Origin: Myxococcota bacterium
Lineage (GTDB): Bacteria > Myxococcota_A > Polyangia > JAAYKL01
NCBI GenBank assembly: GCA_030065855.1
Contig: JASJCT010000049.1
Location: forward strand, 1 to 33,763
Direction of reading: 5' to 3'
DNA: 33,763 nucleotides
Shown here: positions 14,814 to 24,400 of the stretch, in pieces
How the letters are laid out: every line of letters starts with the position of its first letter
Numbering within the stretch: position 1 is the stretch's first letter
The notes under the pieces: model-generated
What the model was told of the DNA's origin: nothing
Databases searched by the model: none
The model's input: the letters and a program-made list of their open reading frames with translations, nothing else
Made by a program: the position numbers and the translations under genes

Positions 14814-16200
14814 ACGACCTATCCGTCCAGAGATCTGAGCCACTCCCTATTTGAGTTTCGTCCGCTTCGTTACAAAAAGTTGAAAAGCGCACGGTTTTTC
14901 GTGCTTCTAGTGTCGACCAAAACGCCTCGAAGCATGGAGAAAAAACGTGCGCGTAACCAAGCTTGCCAGAATCTTGATAGGAATTTCCAGCCTTTTCGTT
15001 ACCGGTGTCTACCTCGAAGAAGTCTGTGTTGTTCTCCCGGTGAAACCTTCTTGGCGTCTGCCTCGTTGTTCGGAGTGCACAAGGATATGTCCTGGATACG
15101 ACCATGCACACAAGCCGGTCCGTTGGGTTCACCTCGGCATCGGTGGATTGAGACTCATCCTCGAATACGCACCACGGCGAGTAGAGTGCCCGGACTGCGG
15201 CGTCCGTGTGGAGATGGTTCCATGGGCTAGGCCCGGGAGCCGTTTCACCAAACCTTTCGAAGAAATGACCGCTTACCTCGCCCAGATCACCAACAAAACT
15301 GAGGTCGCGAGGATCATGGGCATCTCCTGGCGTACCGTAGGCAACATCGTCGAACGCGTCGTAGCTGAAAAGCTCGACCCGAATCGGCTCAATGGCCTGA
15401 GGCGCATCGGCGTGGACGAATTCAGCTACCGAAAGCGGCACCGCTACATCACTACCGTCGTAGACCACGAAACATGCCGCATCGTCTGGGCCAAAGAGGG
15501 AAAGAGCTCCGAAACCCTCGATGCCTTCTTCGACCAACTCGGGGATGAGCGTGCCAAACAGATTGAAATCGTCACCATCGACATGTCCGCTGCGTTCATC
15601 AAATCCATCCAGGCCAAGGCAGCAGGGGCCACAATCGTTTACGACCTCTTCCACGTCCTCAAGCTCGCGTCCGAAGCCGTCGACGAAGTGCGTCGGGAGA
15701 AGGTGCGAAAACTCAGGGATCTCGACGACACTGAGAAGGCAGCCGCGGTCAAAAAATCCAGGTACGCCCTGCTCAAGAACCCCTGGGACCTATCCGCAAA
15801 AGAGTGGGACAAGCTTGCAGCCATCCAAAAACACAACGCCCCCCTCTATCGCGCCTACCTGCTCAAGGAGTCCCTCGCTGCGGTGTTCCAGGAGACGAGC
15901 TTTGATGACGCCAAGCACGAGCTGGAACGCTGGCTTTCCTGGGCCTCCCGCTCCAAGCTCAAACAATTCGTGAAGGTCGCAAGAACCATCCGGGAGCACA
16001 AGGACGGCGTCCTTGCTTACGTCACTACAAAGCTTACCAATGGTCTCGTCGAGGGATTTAACAACAAGCTGAGAATGATCGCTAGACGGGCCTTCGGCTT
16101 CCACAGTTCCGCCGCGCTGATTGGGATGCTCTTTTTGTGCTGTGGTGGTGTAGCTCTCAATCCACCCCTGCCTGCCTCTTGGTGCACCTGGTAGATGCTC
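14790..16200 (+). mobile_element. ISL3-family insertion sequence, boundaries approximate
   Basis: The element contains a complete ISL3-type transposase. The left end probably begins at GGCTCT (about 14798), which resembles the usual start of ISL3 terminal repeats, and continues through CATTGAGAGTGGG. The complement ATTGAGAG recurs near the right end at about 16156-16163, but the terminal AGAGCC expected on the right was not found. The right end may therefore be truncated. No target duplication could be recognised. Confidence 0.65.
14947..16194 (+). CDS. ISL3-family transposase
   Basis: This 415-residue transposase has the family layout: an N-terminal zinc ribbon (PRCSEC, then VECPDCG), an HTH region, and a DDE catalytic core split by a helical insertion. 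Catalytic residues are Asp157 (RIGVDEFS), Asp212 (VTIDMSAAF) and Glu369 (NGLVEGFNNKLR). A GTG start with GGAG eight bases upstream gives the family N-terminus. The core is intact and in one frame, so it may be active. The last residues (LPASWCTW) are not typical of the family, which fits a damaged right end. Confidence 0.93.
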   Translation: MRVTKLARILIGISSLFVTGVYLEEVCVVLPVKPSWRLPRCSECTRICPGYDHAHKPVRWVHLGIGGLRLILEYAPRRVECPDCGVRVEMVPWARPGSRFTKPFEEMTAYLAQITNKTEVARIMGISWRTVGNIVERVVAEKLDPNRLNGLRRIGVDEFSYRKRHRYITTVVDHETCRIVWAKEGKSSETLDAFFDQLGDERAKQIEIVTIDMSAAFIKSIQAKAAGATIVYDLFHVLKLASEAVDEVRREKVRKLRDLDDTEKAAAVKKSRYALLKNPWDLSAKEWDKLAAIQKHNAPLYRAYLLKESLAAVFQETSFDDAKHELERWLSWASRSKLKQFVKVARTIREHKDGVLAYVTTKLTNGLVEGFNNKLRMIARRAFGFHSSAALIGMLFLCCGGVALNPPLPASWCTW

Positions 16201-16279
16201 ATTCGTTACACAACCGCGTACTAAACTCGACGACCGGACGATCCATATCTCGTCTGCCCTCGAAGGACCTACGGCGAGG

Positions 16280-16306
16280 GCGACCTCTTTGGTGGAGGTC
16301 GCTTTT
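16280..16306 (+). terminator. hairpin with T-run after the ISL3 transposase
   Basis: A perfect 8-bp stem, GCGACCTC with GAGGTCGC, encloses a 7-nt loop and is followed by TTTT. It would terminate plus-strand transcripts leaving the transposase. The T-run is short. Confidence 0.5.
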
Positions 16307-16374
16307 CCTCGCCTCCGGTTCGTGCGGCTGGCCTGGTTTATCTCTATATCCATGTCTCCGATTTCAGCCCATTC

Positions 16375-16740
16375 CTAATGCAGGAGGTCGACAAATAGCC
16401 CATCAGGTGTTTTTTGAATCTCAAATAGCGTTCCTGCAGCAGAGATAAACAGCCTACCATCGTCAGTAAACAAACTATTCTCAGCATCTGGTATGTTTTT
16501 AACGATAATCTCTGTTTCCTCACTACCGAAACAAGCCGGATTACTAATGCAAAAACTATCCGAAGCTGAATTGATATCGCCGTCGGTATCGGAGTCGTTG
16601 TAAGTATCTGCATCCCCGGTCAAATCCGGGTCTTGTTCAGTGTTGCCGCCCATGTCGCCTTGTGCAGACTCCGTACTGATGGTCTCGCACCTCATGCTGT
16701 TGACCGCAAAGAGCTATATAACAGCAACGCCGTATCTCAT
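16375..16740 (-). pseudogene. decayed Asp/Ser-linker lipoprotein with amber codon in the signal peptide
   Basis: A strong Shine-Dalgarno GGAGG lies 5 bases before ATG at 16740. The frame reads MRYGVAVI, an in-frame TAG (16714-16716), then LFAVNSMRCETIS. Read through, this is a lipoprotein signal peptide. An Asp-rich linker follows (GDADTYNDSDTDGD), and then the start of a globular domain (NSLFTDDGRLFISAAGTLFEI) resembling the first strand pair of a beta-propeller. It stops at 16375 after about 120 codons, far too short for a propeller. A shorter product could start at ATG 16695 but would lack a signal peptide. Both ends are thus damaged, and it is best regarded as a pseudogene of the same linker-lipoprotein class as its neighbours. 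Confidence 0.7.
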
Positions 16741-16772
16741 TGTTTCCTCCTATTTCCACTCGACATCATTGA

Positions 16773-17065
16773 TGTCCAAAACAGCTCGGAACTCGACATG
16801 TGTACATTGAAATCATTGAAGAAAAAGGTCATTCCCGCGCAGGCGGGAATCCAGGTTCCCCTTCACGTGGATTCCCGCTTTCGAGGGTGTCGCGGAAGGG
16901 GTAATGCACGTCACTCCTGCGAAGGCAGGAGTCCAGAACCAAACGAAATTAAAAGATTTTATGGATTCCCGCCTGCGCGGGAATGACAGTTTTGAGAATT
17001 TCGCGACACCCTCTTTCGCGGGAATGACGCGGGTTTCACGAGTTCCTCTATCGTTGTTTTGGACA
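16773..17065. mobile_element. MITE with TGTCCAAAAC ends and nested palindromes
   Basis: The ends are inverted: TGTCCAAAAC at 16773-16782 and GTTTTGGACA at 17056-17065. The complementarity continues into GAACTCG and CGAGTTC. Inside are several short palindromes of the ATTCCCGC...GCGGGAAT type (for example 16831-16854 and 16962-16984), resembling dRS3-like dispersed repeats of other Proteobacteria. GGGTGTCGCGA and its complement TCGCGACACCC also pair. No transposase is present. A near-identical copy of the left end occurs alone at 12529-12550. Confidence 0.7.
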
Positions 17066-17205
17066 GTACTGTTTTCCCTCCTCTACCAGAAGTGCACCCA
17101 TTTCAACGGACAAGATTTTTAGTAGGCGAGGCCACAGTGATGCATTGAATGCCGCATCGTATATCAATCCAATCAGGTCAGGTCAGATAACGTTTTATTA
17201 TCCAT
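17066..17205 (-). pseudogene. frameshifted copy of the 5' end of the LuxR-hydrolase gene
   Basis: Reading from ATG at 17205, the sequence gives MDNKTLSDL. After a 5-bp tandem duplication (CTGACCTGACCTG) the frame is lost. In the shifted frame the similarity continues as IGLIYDAAFNASLWPRLLK and then VEMGALLVEEGKT. This matches the first 45 or so residues of the regulator encoded at 24723-26504 (MDNKTLSDLIGLIYDAAFNA, then EMGALLLEEEKT). The copy ends at the MITE. It is non-functional and marks a partial duplication spanning the giant gene. Confidence 0.85.
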
Positions 17206-17383
17206 GATTTTTAAGACCACCAAAGCTGCAGCCAGATGATACCTCAAAAAATTATCTCGATTGCGCCCGAACCGATAGACAATTAAATCATCTTCTTTAT
17301 AAATCGTCAACTGAAGGCAAGCTGTATTTTTTTGTTCTATCTTTTCTTAATTGAAAAAGTATTTGGATGGATCCTGCTAGATT

Positions 17384-18420
17384 TTAATCTCTCGTACTCC
17401 AGTTTTTCATCCATTGCCAGGAACCATCGTAGTTGTAAATGCCTGTGCCTGAACCAAAATCAACAGCTAGGCGGTTGCCCCACACGATCATTTCTGGAAC
17501 ATCATCTTTGTTTCTAATCCAGTGCCAAGACCCGTCATAATAGCGCATGCCGCGGCCTCCGCCAAAATCCACTACTAGTTTTTCGGATGTACCATCGTCC
17601 CACACCATCATTTTATGCACATCGTCCTTGTTGGTCATCCAGTGCCAAGACCCGTCATAGTAACGCACGCCGCGGCCTCCGCCAAAATCCACCACTAGCT
17701 TCTGATCCCAGACGATCATGGCACTAACATTATCTTTATTATTGAGCCAGTGCCATGAGCCGTCATAGTACCGCACGCGACGGCCTGCTCCGAAATCCAC
17801 TACCAGTTTTTCAGATGTACCGTCGTCCCACACCATCATTTTATGCACATCGTCCTTGTTGGTCATCCAGCGCCAAGACCCGTCGTAGTACCGCATGCCA
17901 CGGCCTCCTCCAAAGTCCACTACCAGCTTCTGATCCCAGACGATCATGGCACTAACATCATCTTTATTGTTGAGCCAGTGCCAAGACCCGTCATAGTACC
18001 GCATGCCACGGCCTCTTCCAAAATCCACTACCAGCTTCTGATCCCAGACGATCATGGCACTAACACCATCTTTATTGTTGAGCCAGTGCCATGATCCGTC
18101 ATAGTACCGCATGCCGCGGCCCCCACCGAAATCCACTACCAGTTTTTCAGATGTACCGTCGTCCCACACCATCATTTTATGCACATCGTCCTTGTTGGTC
18201 ATCCAGTGCCAAGACCCGTCATAGTACCGCATGCCACGGCCTCTTCCAAAGTCGACCACCAAGTTGTTGTCCCACACTAATAACTGGTTGACATGGCCCT
18301 TGTTGGTCATCCAGTTCCAAGCACTGCCATCATGGTACCACATGCCTCTGTCACCAAAGTCAGCCACGAGGTTGCCGTTCCACTCGATTAGGTTGGCATC
18401 GTCCCAGAGCGTCCAGCGTC
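17384..18420 (-). repeat. nine tandem coding repeats, near-identical at DNA level
   Basis: The units are 108 bp (36 codons) or 120 bp (40 codons, with the insert DGTSE). They encode patterns such as KLVVDFGGGRGMRYYDGSWH. The insert-bearing and insert-lacking units partly alternate, and the central units differ at only a few bases. The outermost units (about 18320-18420 and 17384-17480) are the most divergent, as expected for arrays expanding and converting from the middle. Confidence 0.9.
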
Positions 18421-21400
18421 CGGTATGCCGTACATTCTGATGAAACATGGGCCAGGGGGTAAGAGCCAGTCCGCCTGAGTCTCCTTTGATGGCATAGAGG
18501 CTACCATCACCGGAACCAACATAGATGGTGCTGTCCTCGTCAATGACCGGGGATGAAATGACATCACCGTTGGTGCTAAACACCCATTTGGGGGTTCCAT
18601 CCGAATGAATGGCATGAAGATTGTCGTCCATAGATCCGACATAGATGGTCCCGTCTGCGCCGATGGCTGGAGAAGACCATATATCGTTGTCGGTTCTATA
18701 GGCCCATTTCAAGGTAACAGTGACCGGATTGATGGCATAAAGATAACTGTCATAAGATCCCACGTAGATGGTGCCATCCTCACCAATAGCCGGAGAGGAG
18801 AAGACAGTATTACCTGTTGAGAAAGCCCATACCAATGACCCGTCAGGATCAATCGCATAGAGGTTACTGTCGTGAGAGCCCACATAAATAGTTCCGTCCC
18901 CACCAATGGCTGGCGATGATGCGACCGCATAATCCGTGGCAAAAGCCCATTGTTGTGTGCCGTCCGGGTTTATTGCATAGAGGTTGCTATCATAAGAGCC
19001 GACATAAACAGTACCATCCTCAGCAATGGCTGGGGAGGACCATATTTCACCACCTGTGGCAAAGGACCATCTTGGGGTACCATCCGGGTTAATTGCATAG
19101 AGGTTGCTATCAATGGACCCGATATAGATGGTACCATCCTCAGCGATGGCTGGACAAGAGATGATAGCTCCGGAGGTGGTGAATCGCCACTGTTCGGACC
19201 CGTCCGGATTGATGGCGTAGAGGGCGTTGATGGCTTCAGGATCGGTACTATAAGAGCCCACATAGATAGTCCCGTCCGCACCAATTGCTGGGGAAGCGAA
19301 CACTTCAGTACTTGTTGAGAAGGCCCATTTCTGAGAACGATCCGGATTGATCGCATAGAGATTGCCGTCACTAGATCCCACGTAAATGGTTCCGTCCGCT
19401 CCGATTGCCGGTGACGAATAGACAGGGCCCAGGGGAAATGCCCATTTGCCCATTCCCGTGAAAGATGCGATCACATCAAATCTGTTGCTCATGATACTGT
19501 GGCCCGCTCCGTCATCCACTGTTATGATCACGTCATCGGATATTTCATTGATCCCCATGGCCCCTATCCACAGCCCGTCATCGAAGTCCACACTGCCCGG
19601 CCCCATATCAACCCAGCCACCAGCGCCGACAGCGCTCAAGCTGGCTGGGCCTGAAAAAGCAGATTTCTCTGAGTTAATGTCATAGGCGGTTAGGGTCACT
19701 GCAAAATAGATCTCTGATTGCTGGGGACTTGCAATCTGGCTTATGCCCAAATAGGATACTTCATTATCTCTTACTGCTGTACTGTCTGAGCCGCTTGTGA
19801 ATCCCCCAGCCTGAGCGGTTATTGTTACCGTCTGTGTGCCATCCTGGTCCGTGTCATCCTGTACTTCAATATCAAAGAAAACCGATGCTTGACGCGCTGG
19901 AATGGTGACCGTCGCTGGAACGACAATTTCGCCTGTATCGTTGGACTGTAGATTCACGATAAGGTCACTGGAAATTGCGCCGTTGATGGAGACCATGCCG
20001 CCGTTGGCCATCAGACCGTCGCCTTCGGCTACCCGGGGCGGGATAGCCACTACAATCTCACCGCCAGTTATTTCATTGTCCGTCACGTTCATGGCAGCGC
20101 TGCCAGCGGTCCATCCTGAGACCGAGGCTGTTATGGTAGCTGTCTGCGGGCCGTCAATTTCCACGTCATTGACCACTGTGAGATCAAAATCAGCCGAACT
20201 CGACCCAGCGGGTATCATAACTGAGCTTGGAACGCGTACCTCTGTAGTGTCATCTGAGGACAAGAAAACAGATACATTTTCTGGAGCGGCCGTGCTGCAG
20301 AAAACTGTGCCCTGGCCGGAAAGCACGCCGTCGCCTTCCGTCGCACTGGCAGGAAGGGACAGGGTCAAAATGGCAGTTTCGTTATCATGGATCGTCATGG
20401 TGTTATAGGCAGTTCCATAGTCGCTGAAGCCAGTAACCGCAACCAGCTGGGGCCCGTCGGCAATGACGTCGTCTTCCACTGCGAGATCAAAGAAGGCGGA
20501 TGTATCGCCAGCTAGGATTGTCACCGTAGGAGGCGGTATGAGCTCAGTCGTGTCACTAGAAGAGAGAGAAACGATTAAATCAGTTCCAATGGCCTCGGAA
20601 ATCTCAATCCAGCCCTGGGAAGTTAAGGTTCCATCCCCCTCTGTGGCGCTCTCTGGTAGGCTCAAAGAAAGATGATGCTGGGCTTGACGTCCTGTACGTC
20701 GGACATCGTGTTGGAACAGGGGCCAGGGCGAATCAGCCACCCCGCCGCAATCAGTACTGATCGCTAAAAAATCACCATTACGTGCGCCTCCAAAATAGAC
20801 AGTGCCGTCATGCCCGATGGCCGGAGAGGGGAAAGAACTGCCACCATGCGTATAAACCGTCCATTTCTGGGACCCATCTGGATTAAAGGCATGCAGATTG
20901 CCCCATGAAATATCCCTTGAATTGACATATATGGTTCCATCCGCGCCAATGGCTGGAGCAGCATCTGAATCCCCATATGCGTCCACCCTCCATTTTTCAG
21001 TATTATCGGGATTGATGGCATAGAGAGTGCCGTAATGAGCATTCACATAGATGGTGCCGTCGATACCGATTACAGGAGAAGAAGAGATCCACTCACCAAT
21101 GGTAAAGACCCATTTGGGAGAACCATCTGGATGAATGGCATAGAGATTGTCATCCCCTGATGCCGCATAAAGGGTACCATCAGCATCGATGGCTGGAGAG
21201 TCCACTCTATCGCCCGGAGCAAACAGCCATTTCTGGGATTTGTCTGGATTAAGGGCATAGAGGCCTTCATCGGATCCAGCGTAGATGGTGCCATCTGCTC
21301 CGATGGTAGGCGTAGAGATTGAATTACCAACAATAGGAAAGCTCCATTTGAAGGATCCGTCCGGGTTGATGGCATGGAGGTTGCTGTTTTCCGAACCCAC

Positions 21401-24400
21401 ATAAAGCGTGCCATCAGGGCCGATCGATACTGTGTGATCATGTCTATCACTTATTGAAACAGTCCATTTTTCAGTGCCATTTGGATGAACGGCATAGAGA
21501 TTTCCGTGAAAAGCGCTGACATAGATAGTGCCATCTACGCCAATGGCAGGTGAGCTGTACTCGATCCCATCATTTATGGTAAATCTCCATTTTTCAGTGC
21601 CGTTTGGATTGATGGCATAAAGGCCACTATTGCCTTCAATATCACTGCCTGCCGCATAGATAGTACCATCTGCTCCGATGGCTGGAGATCCCTCGTCATA
21701 GACCTCAAATGACCATTTTCGTTCTCCGCCAGGACCGGGAAGCACCTCTATAACGTCAAAGAAATTGCTCGTACTAACTAAACCAGGGCCATCACCTGCG
21801 GACAAGACAACATTAGTTGCGACATCGTTGATGGTCACCCGCCCAGTCCACTGGCCATCCCAAAATACATCGGTTTCGTTTGGGGTTAGTGAAATCGGAC
21901 CATTGGTATCTGATGCACCTAGGAGCACCGGGCCTGGGAGACCCGCGATGTCCGTGTTGATGTCATAGGCGGTGACGGTTACGTAAAAGGGATTTCCCAC
22001 ATATTGGGGATTGGGAATGGGATTAATATCTATGTAATAGACCTCATTATCTCTGACGGAGATGGCACGCTCACCACCGGATACGCCCGGCGCATCCCCT
22101 GAAACAGTGACGGTTTGGAGGCCATCCCACTCCACATCATCCTCCACCATGATTTCAAATAGAGCAGTCGTTTCTCCGGCATAAATAGTGACGACTTCAG
22201 GGACCGTGATTTCCGTTGTATCGTCGGAGAAAAGATTTACAGTCAAATCATAGGCCAGGGGCCCAGATATGGCCACTTCACACCCCTCTGACATAATTCC
22301 ATCACCTTCAGAGACCACCTCCTCCAGGATAAAAATTTCAAGTGCCATGATTTCATTATCCATCACCTCGATGGAACCAAAACCGGTTGTCCAACCAGGG
22401 GCAGCCGCGCTTATGGTTGCCGTTTGCGTTCCGTCGTACTCGTTATCATCCACGACAATTATATCAAAAGAGACAGATGAATCACCGGCTGGAATGGTGA
22501 CACTTGCTGTAGGAATTTCTATTTCAGATGTATCCTCTGACGAAAGATTTATTGTCAAATCATACGTCAATATGCCGGGAATCGATATTGTGCCAGCCCT
22601 TGAAATAAAACCATCACCTTCAGTAAACCCCCAGTAATCCCATACTTCCACCTGAATTTCTTGATCTTCATTATCCTCCACATCGATTGAATCGTAACCC
22701 GGCGTCCACCCTGCCACCACCGCAGTAATCCCTGCTATCTGGGTGCCGTCATGTTCCATATCATCGACAACGGTTACGTCAAAGATCGCTGTGTCCGACC
22801 CCTCTGGCATGACGACGATACCGGGAATGACAATTTCCGACGTGTCATCTGACGTTAGGAAAATCCTCACTTCATCTTCAACAGGTGCACTGCAGGTGAT
22901 CACGCCTGCATTTTGGAGCACAATGCCGTACAAGCCATAGTCTTCTGTAACGTTCAATGGCAAAGAAAAAGAAAGGCTTAGTGTGGCGGTTTCATCGTCA
23001 TGAATCGCAATGGTATCATAAACCTCTTCATACCCGCTTGAAGCAAAAACGAGGGCATCTTTTGAACCATCTAAAATGCCGTCATCCTGTACAGAAATAT
23101 CAAAAGAAGCAGATGTACTACCACTGAGGATTGTAACAGAAGATGGTATACTGATATCAGGAGAATCTGAAGAGAGAAAGACCTCCAAGTCGGCTGCAAG
23201 GGGTGCCTGGATATCAACCGTACCGGTAACAGTACCAGCTGCTTCACTAGCACTCTTTGGCATATCTATGGAGAGATAATAGAGCGGCTGTAGTCCTGTG
23301 TGTCGCACATTTTGCCGCAACATGGGCCATGGGGAGTTTGCCAAACCACCAGAGTCAGTGTAGACGGCCATGACTGATCCCTGCATCGAGAGATAGATAG
23401 TGCCATCCGACGCGATAGCCGGTGCTGCAAAGGGATGGGGTAGGTCAAGAGACCATTTTAGAGTGCCATCTGGATCGATTACACTGAGAGCCCTTCCAGA
23501 GTCAAAATAGAGGGCATTATCAGCACCGATGGCAGGACTCTCCTCAAGCTGCAAGTCCAGTACCCATTTCATTGTTCCGTCCGCATTGACAGCATAAAAT
23601 AGATCATACCAGGAAGAAGCCACGTAAATCGTGCCGTCCGACGCGATCACTGGGGGAACATTTACCCAGCCGCCCAAACCGCTCAGGTCAAAGACCCATT
23701 TCAAGCGTTCAGCTGGGGTGGGCGCATTCGGATTGAGCGCATAGAGAAAGCCATCATCACATCCCACATAGATGGTGCCATCCGAATCGATAATGGGGGA
23801 TTCCGAAAACTTGGAGCCCGCTGTGAAAACCCATTTTTCTGTGCCATCCGGGTTGATGGCATAGAAGTCCTTATAGGCCCACGCATAAATGGTGCCATCC
23901 GAACCAATGGCAGGAGTGTAAGGAATTGGCGGAAAGGTGTTGAATCGCCATTTTTCCTCACCATTTTCAGGTTCGATGGCATAGAGACCATCCTCAAATC
24001 CCAGGTAAAGAGTGCCGTCTGGACCAATGGCAGGAGGCAAATTCGAATCTGCCGTTGGATTGATGATCCATTTTTCTGTGCCATCCGGGTTGATGGCATA
24101 CAAGCTGTCTTCAACCCACACATAGATGGTACCATCCAAACCAACCACAGGAGGTGATTCGATCTCACCTGCTGTTTCTAGAATCCACTTTTCTGTACCA
24201 TCTGGATGAATGGCATAAAAATTGTTGCTTGAAGTACTTACATAAATGGTGCCGTCCGGACCAATGGCCGGTGCTGAGCCCAAACCACTAATTGGAAATT
24301 CCCATTTCACCATGCCTGGTACTATTATCTCAGATGTTTGAAGCTCTTCTTGAGCCAATGAATTGCTTGCGCATACGCCAATACATAGGGCCAACGATAA

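Noticed and set aside
14620..15654. Open frame of 344 codons on the minus strand
   Set aside because: It lies opposite the ISL3 transposase and encodes its complement; composition and lack of motifs mark it as a shadow.
16714..16716. TAG read as pyrrolysine or other recoding
   Set aside because: The codon lies in a signal peptide, where a special residue is not expected, and the gene is also truncated; a nonsense mutation is simpler.
17384..18420. CRISPR-like array from regularly spaced repeats
   Set aside because: The repeats are 108 or 120 bp, contiguous and fully coding in one frame of the giant protein; there are no short repeats with unique spacers.
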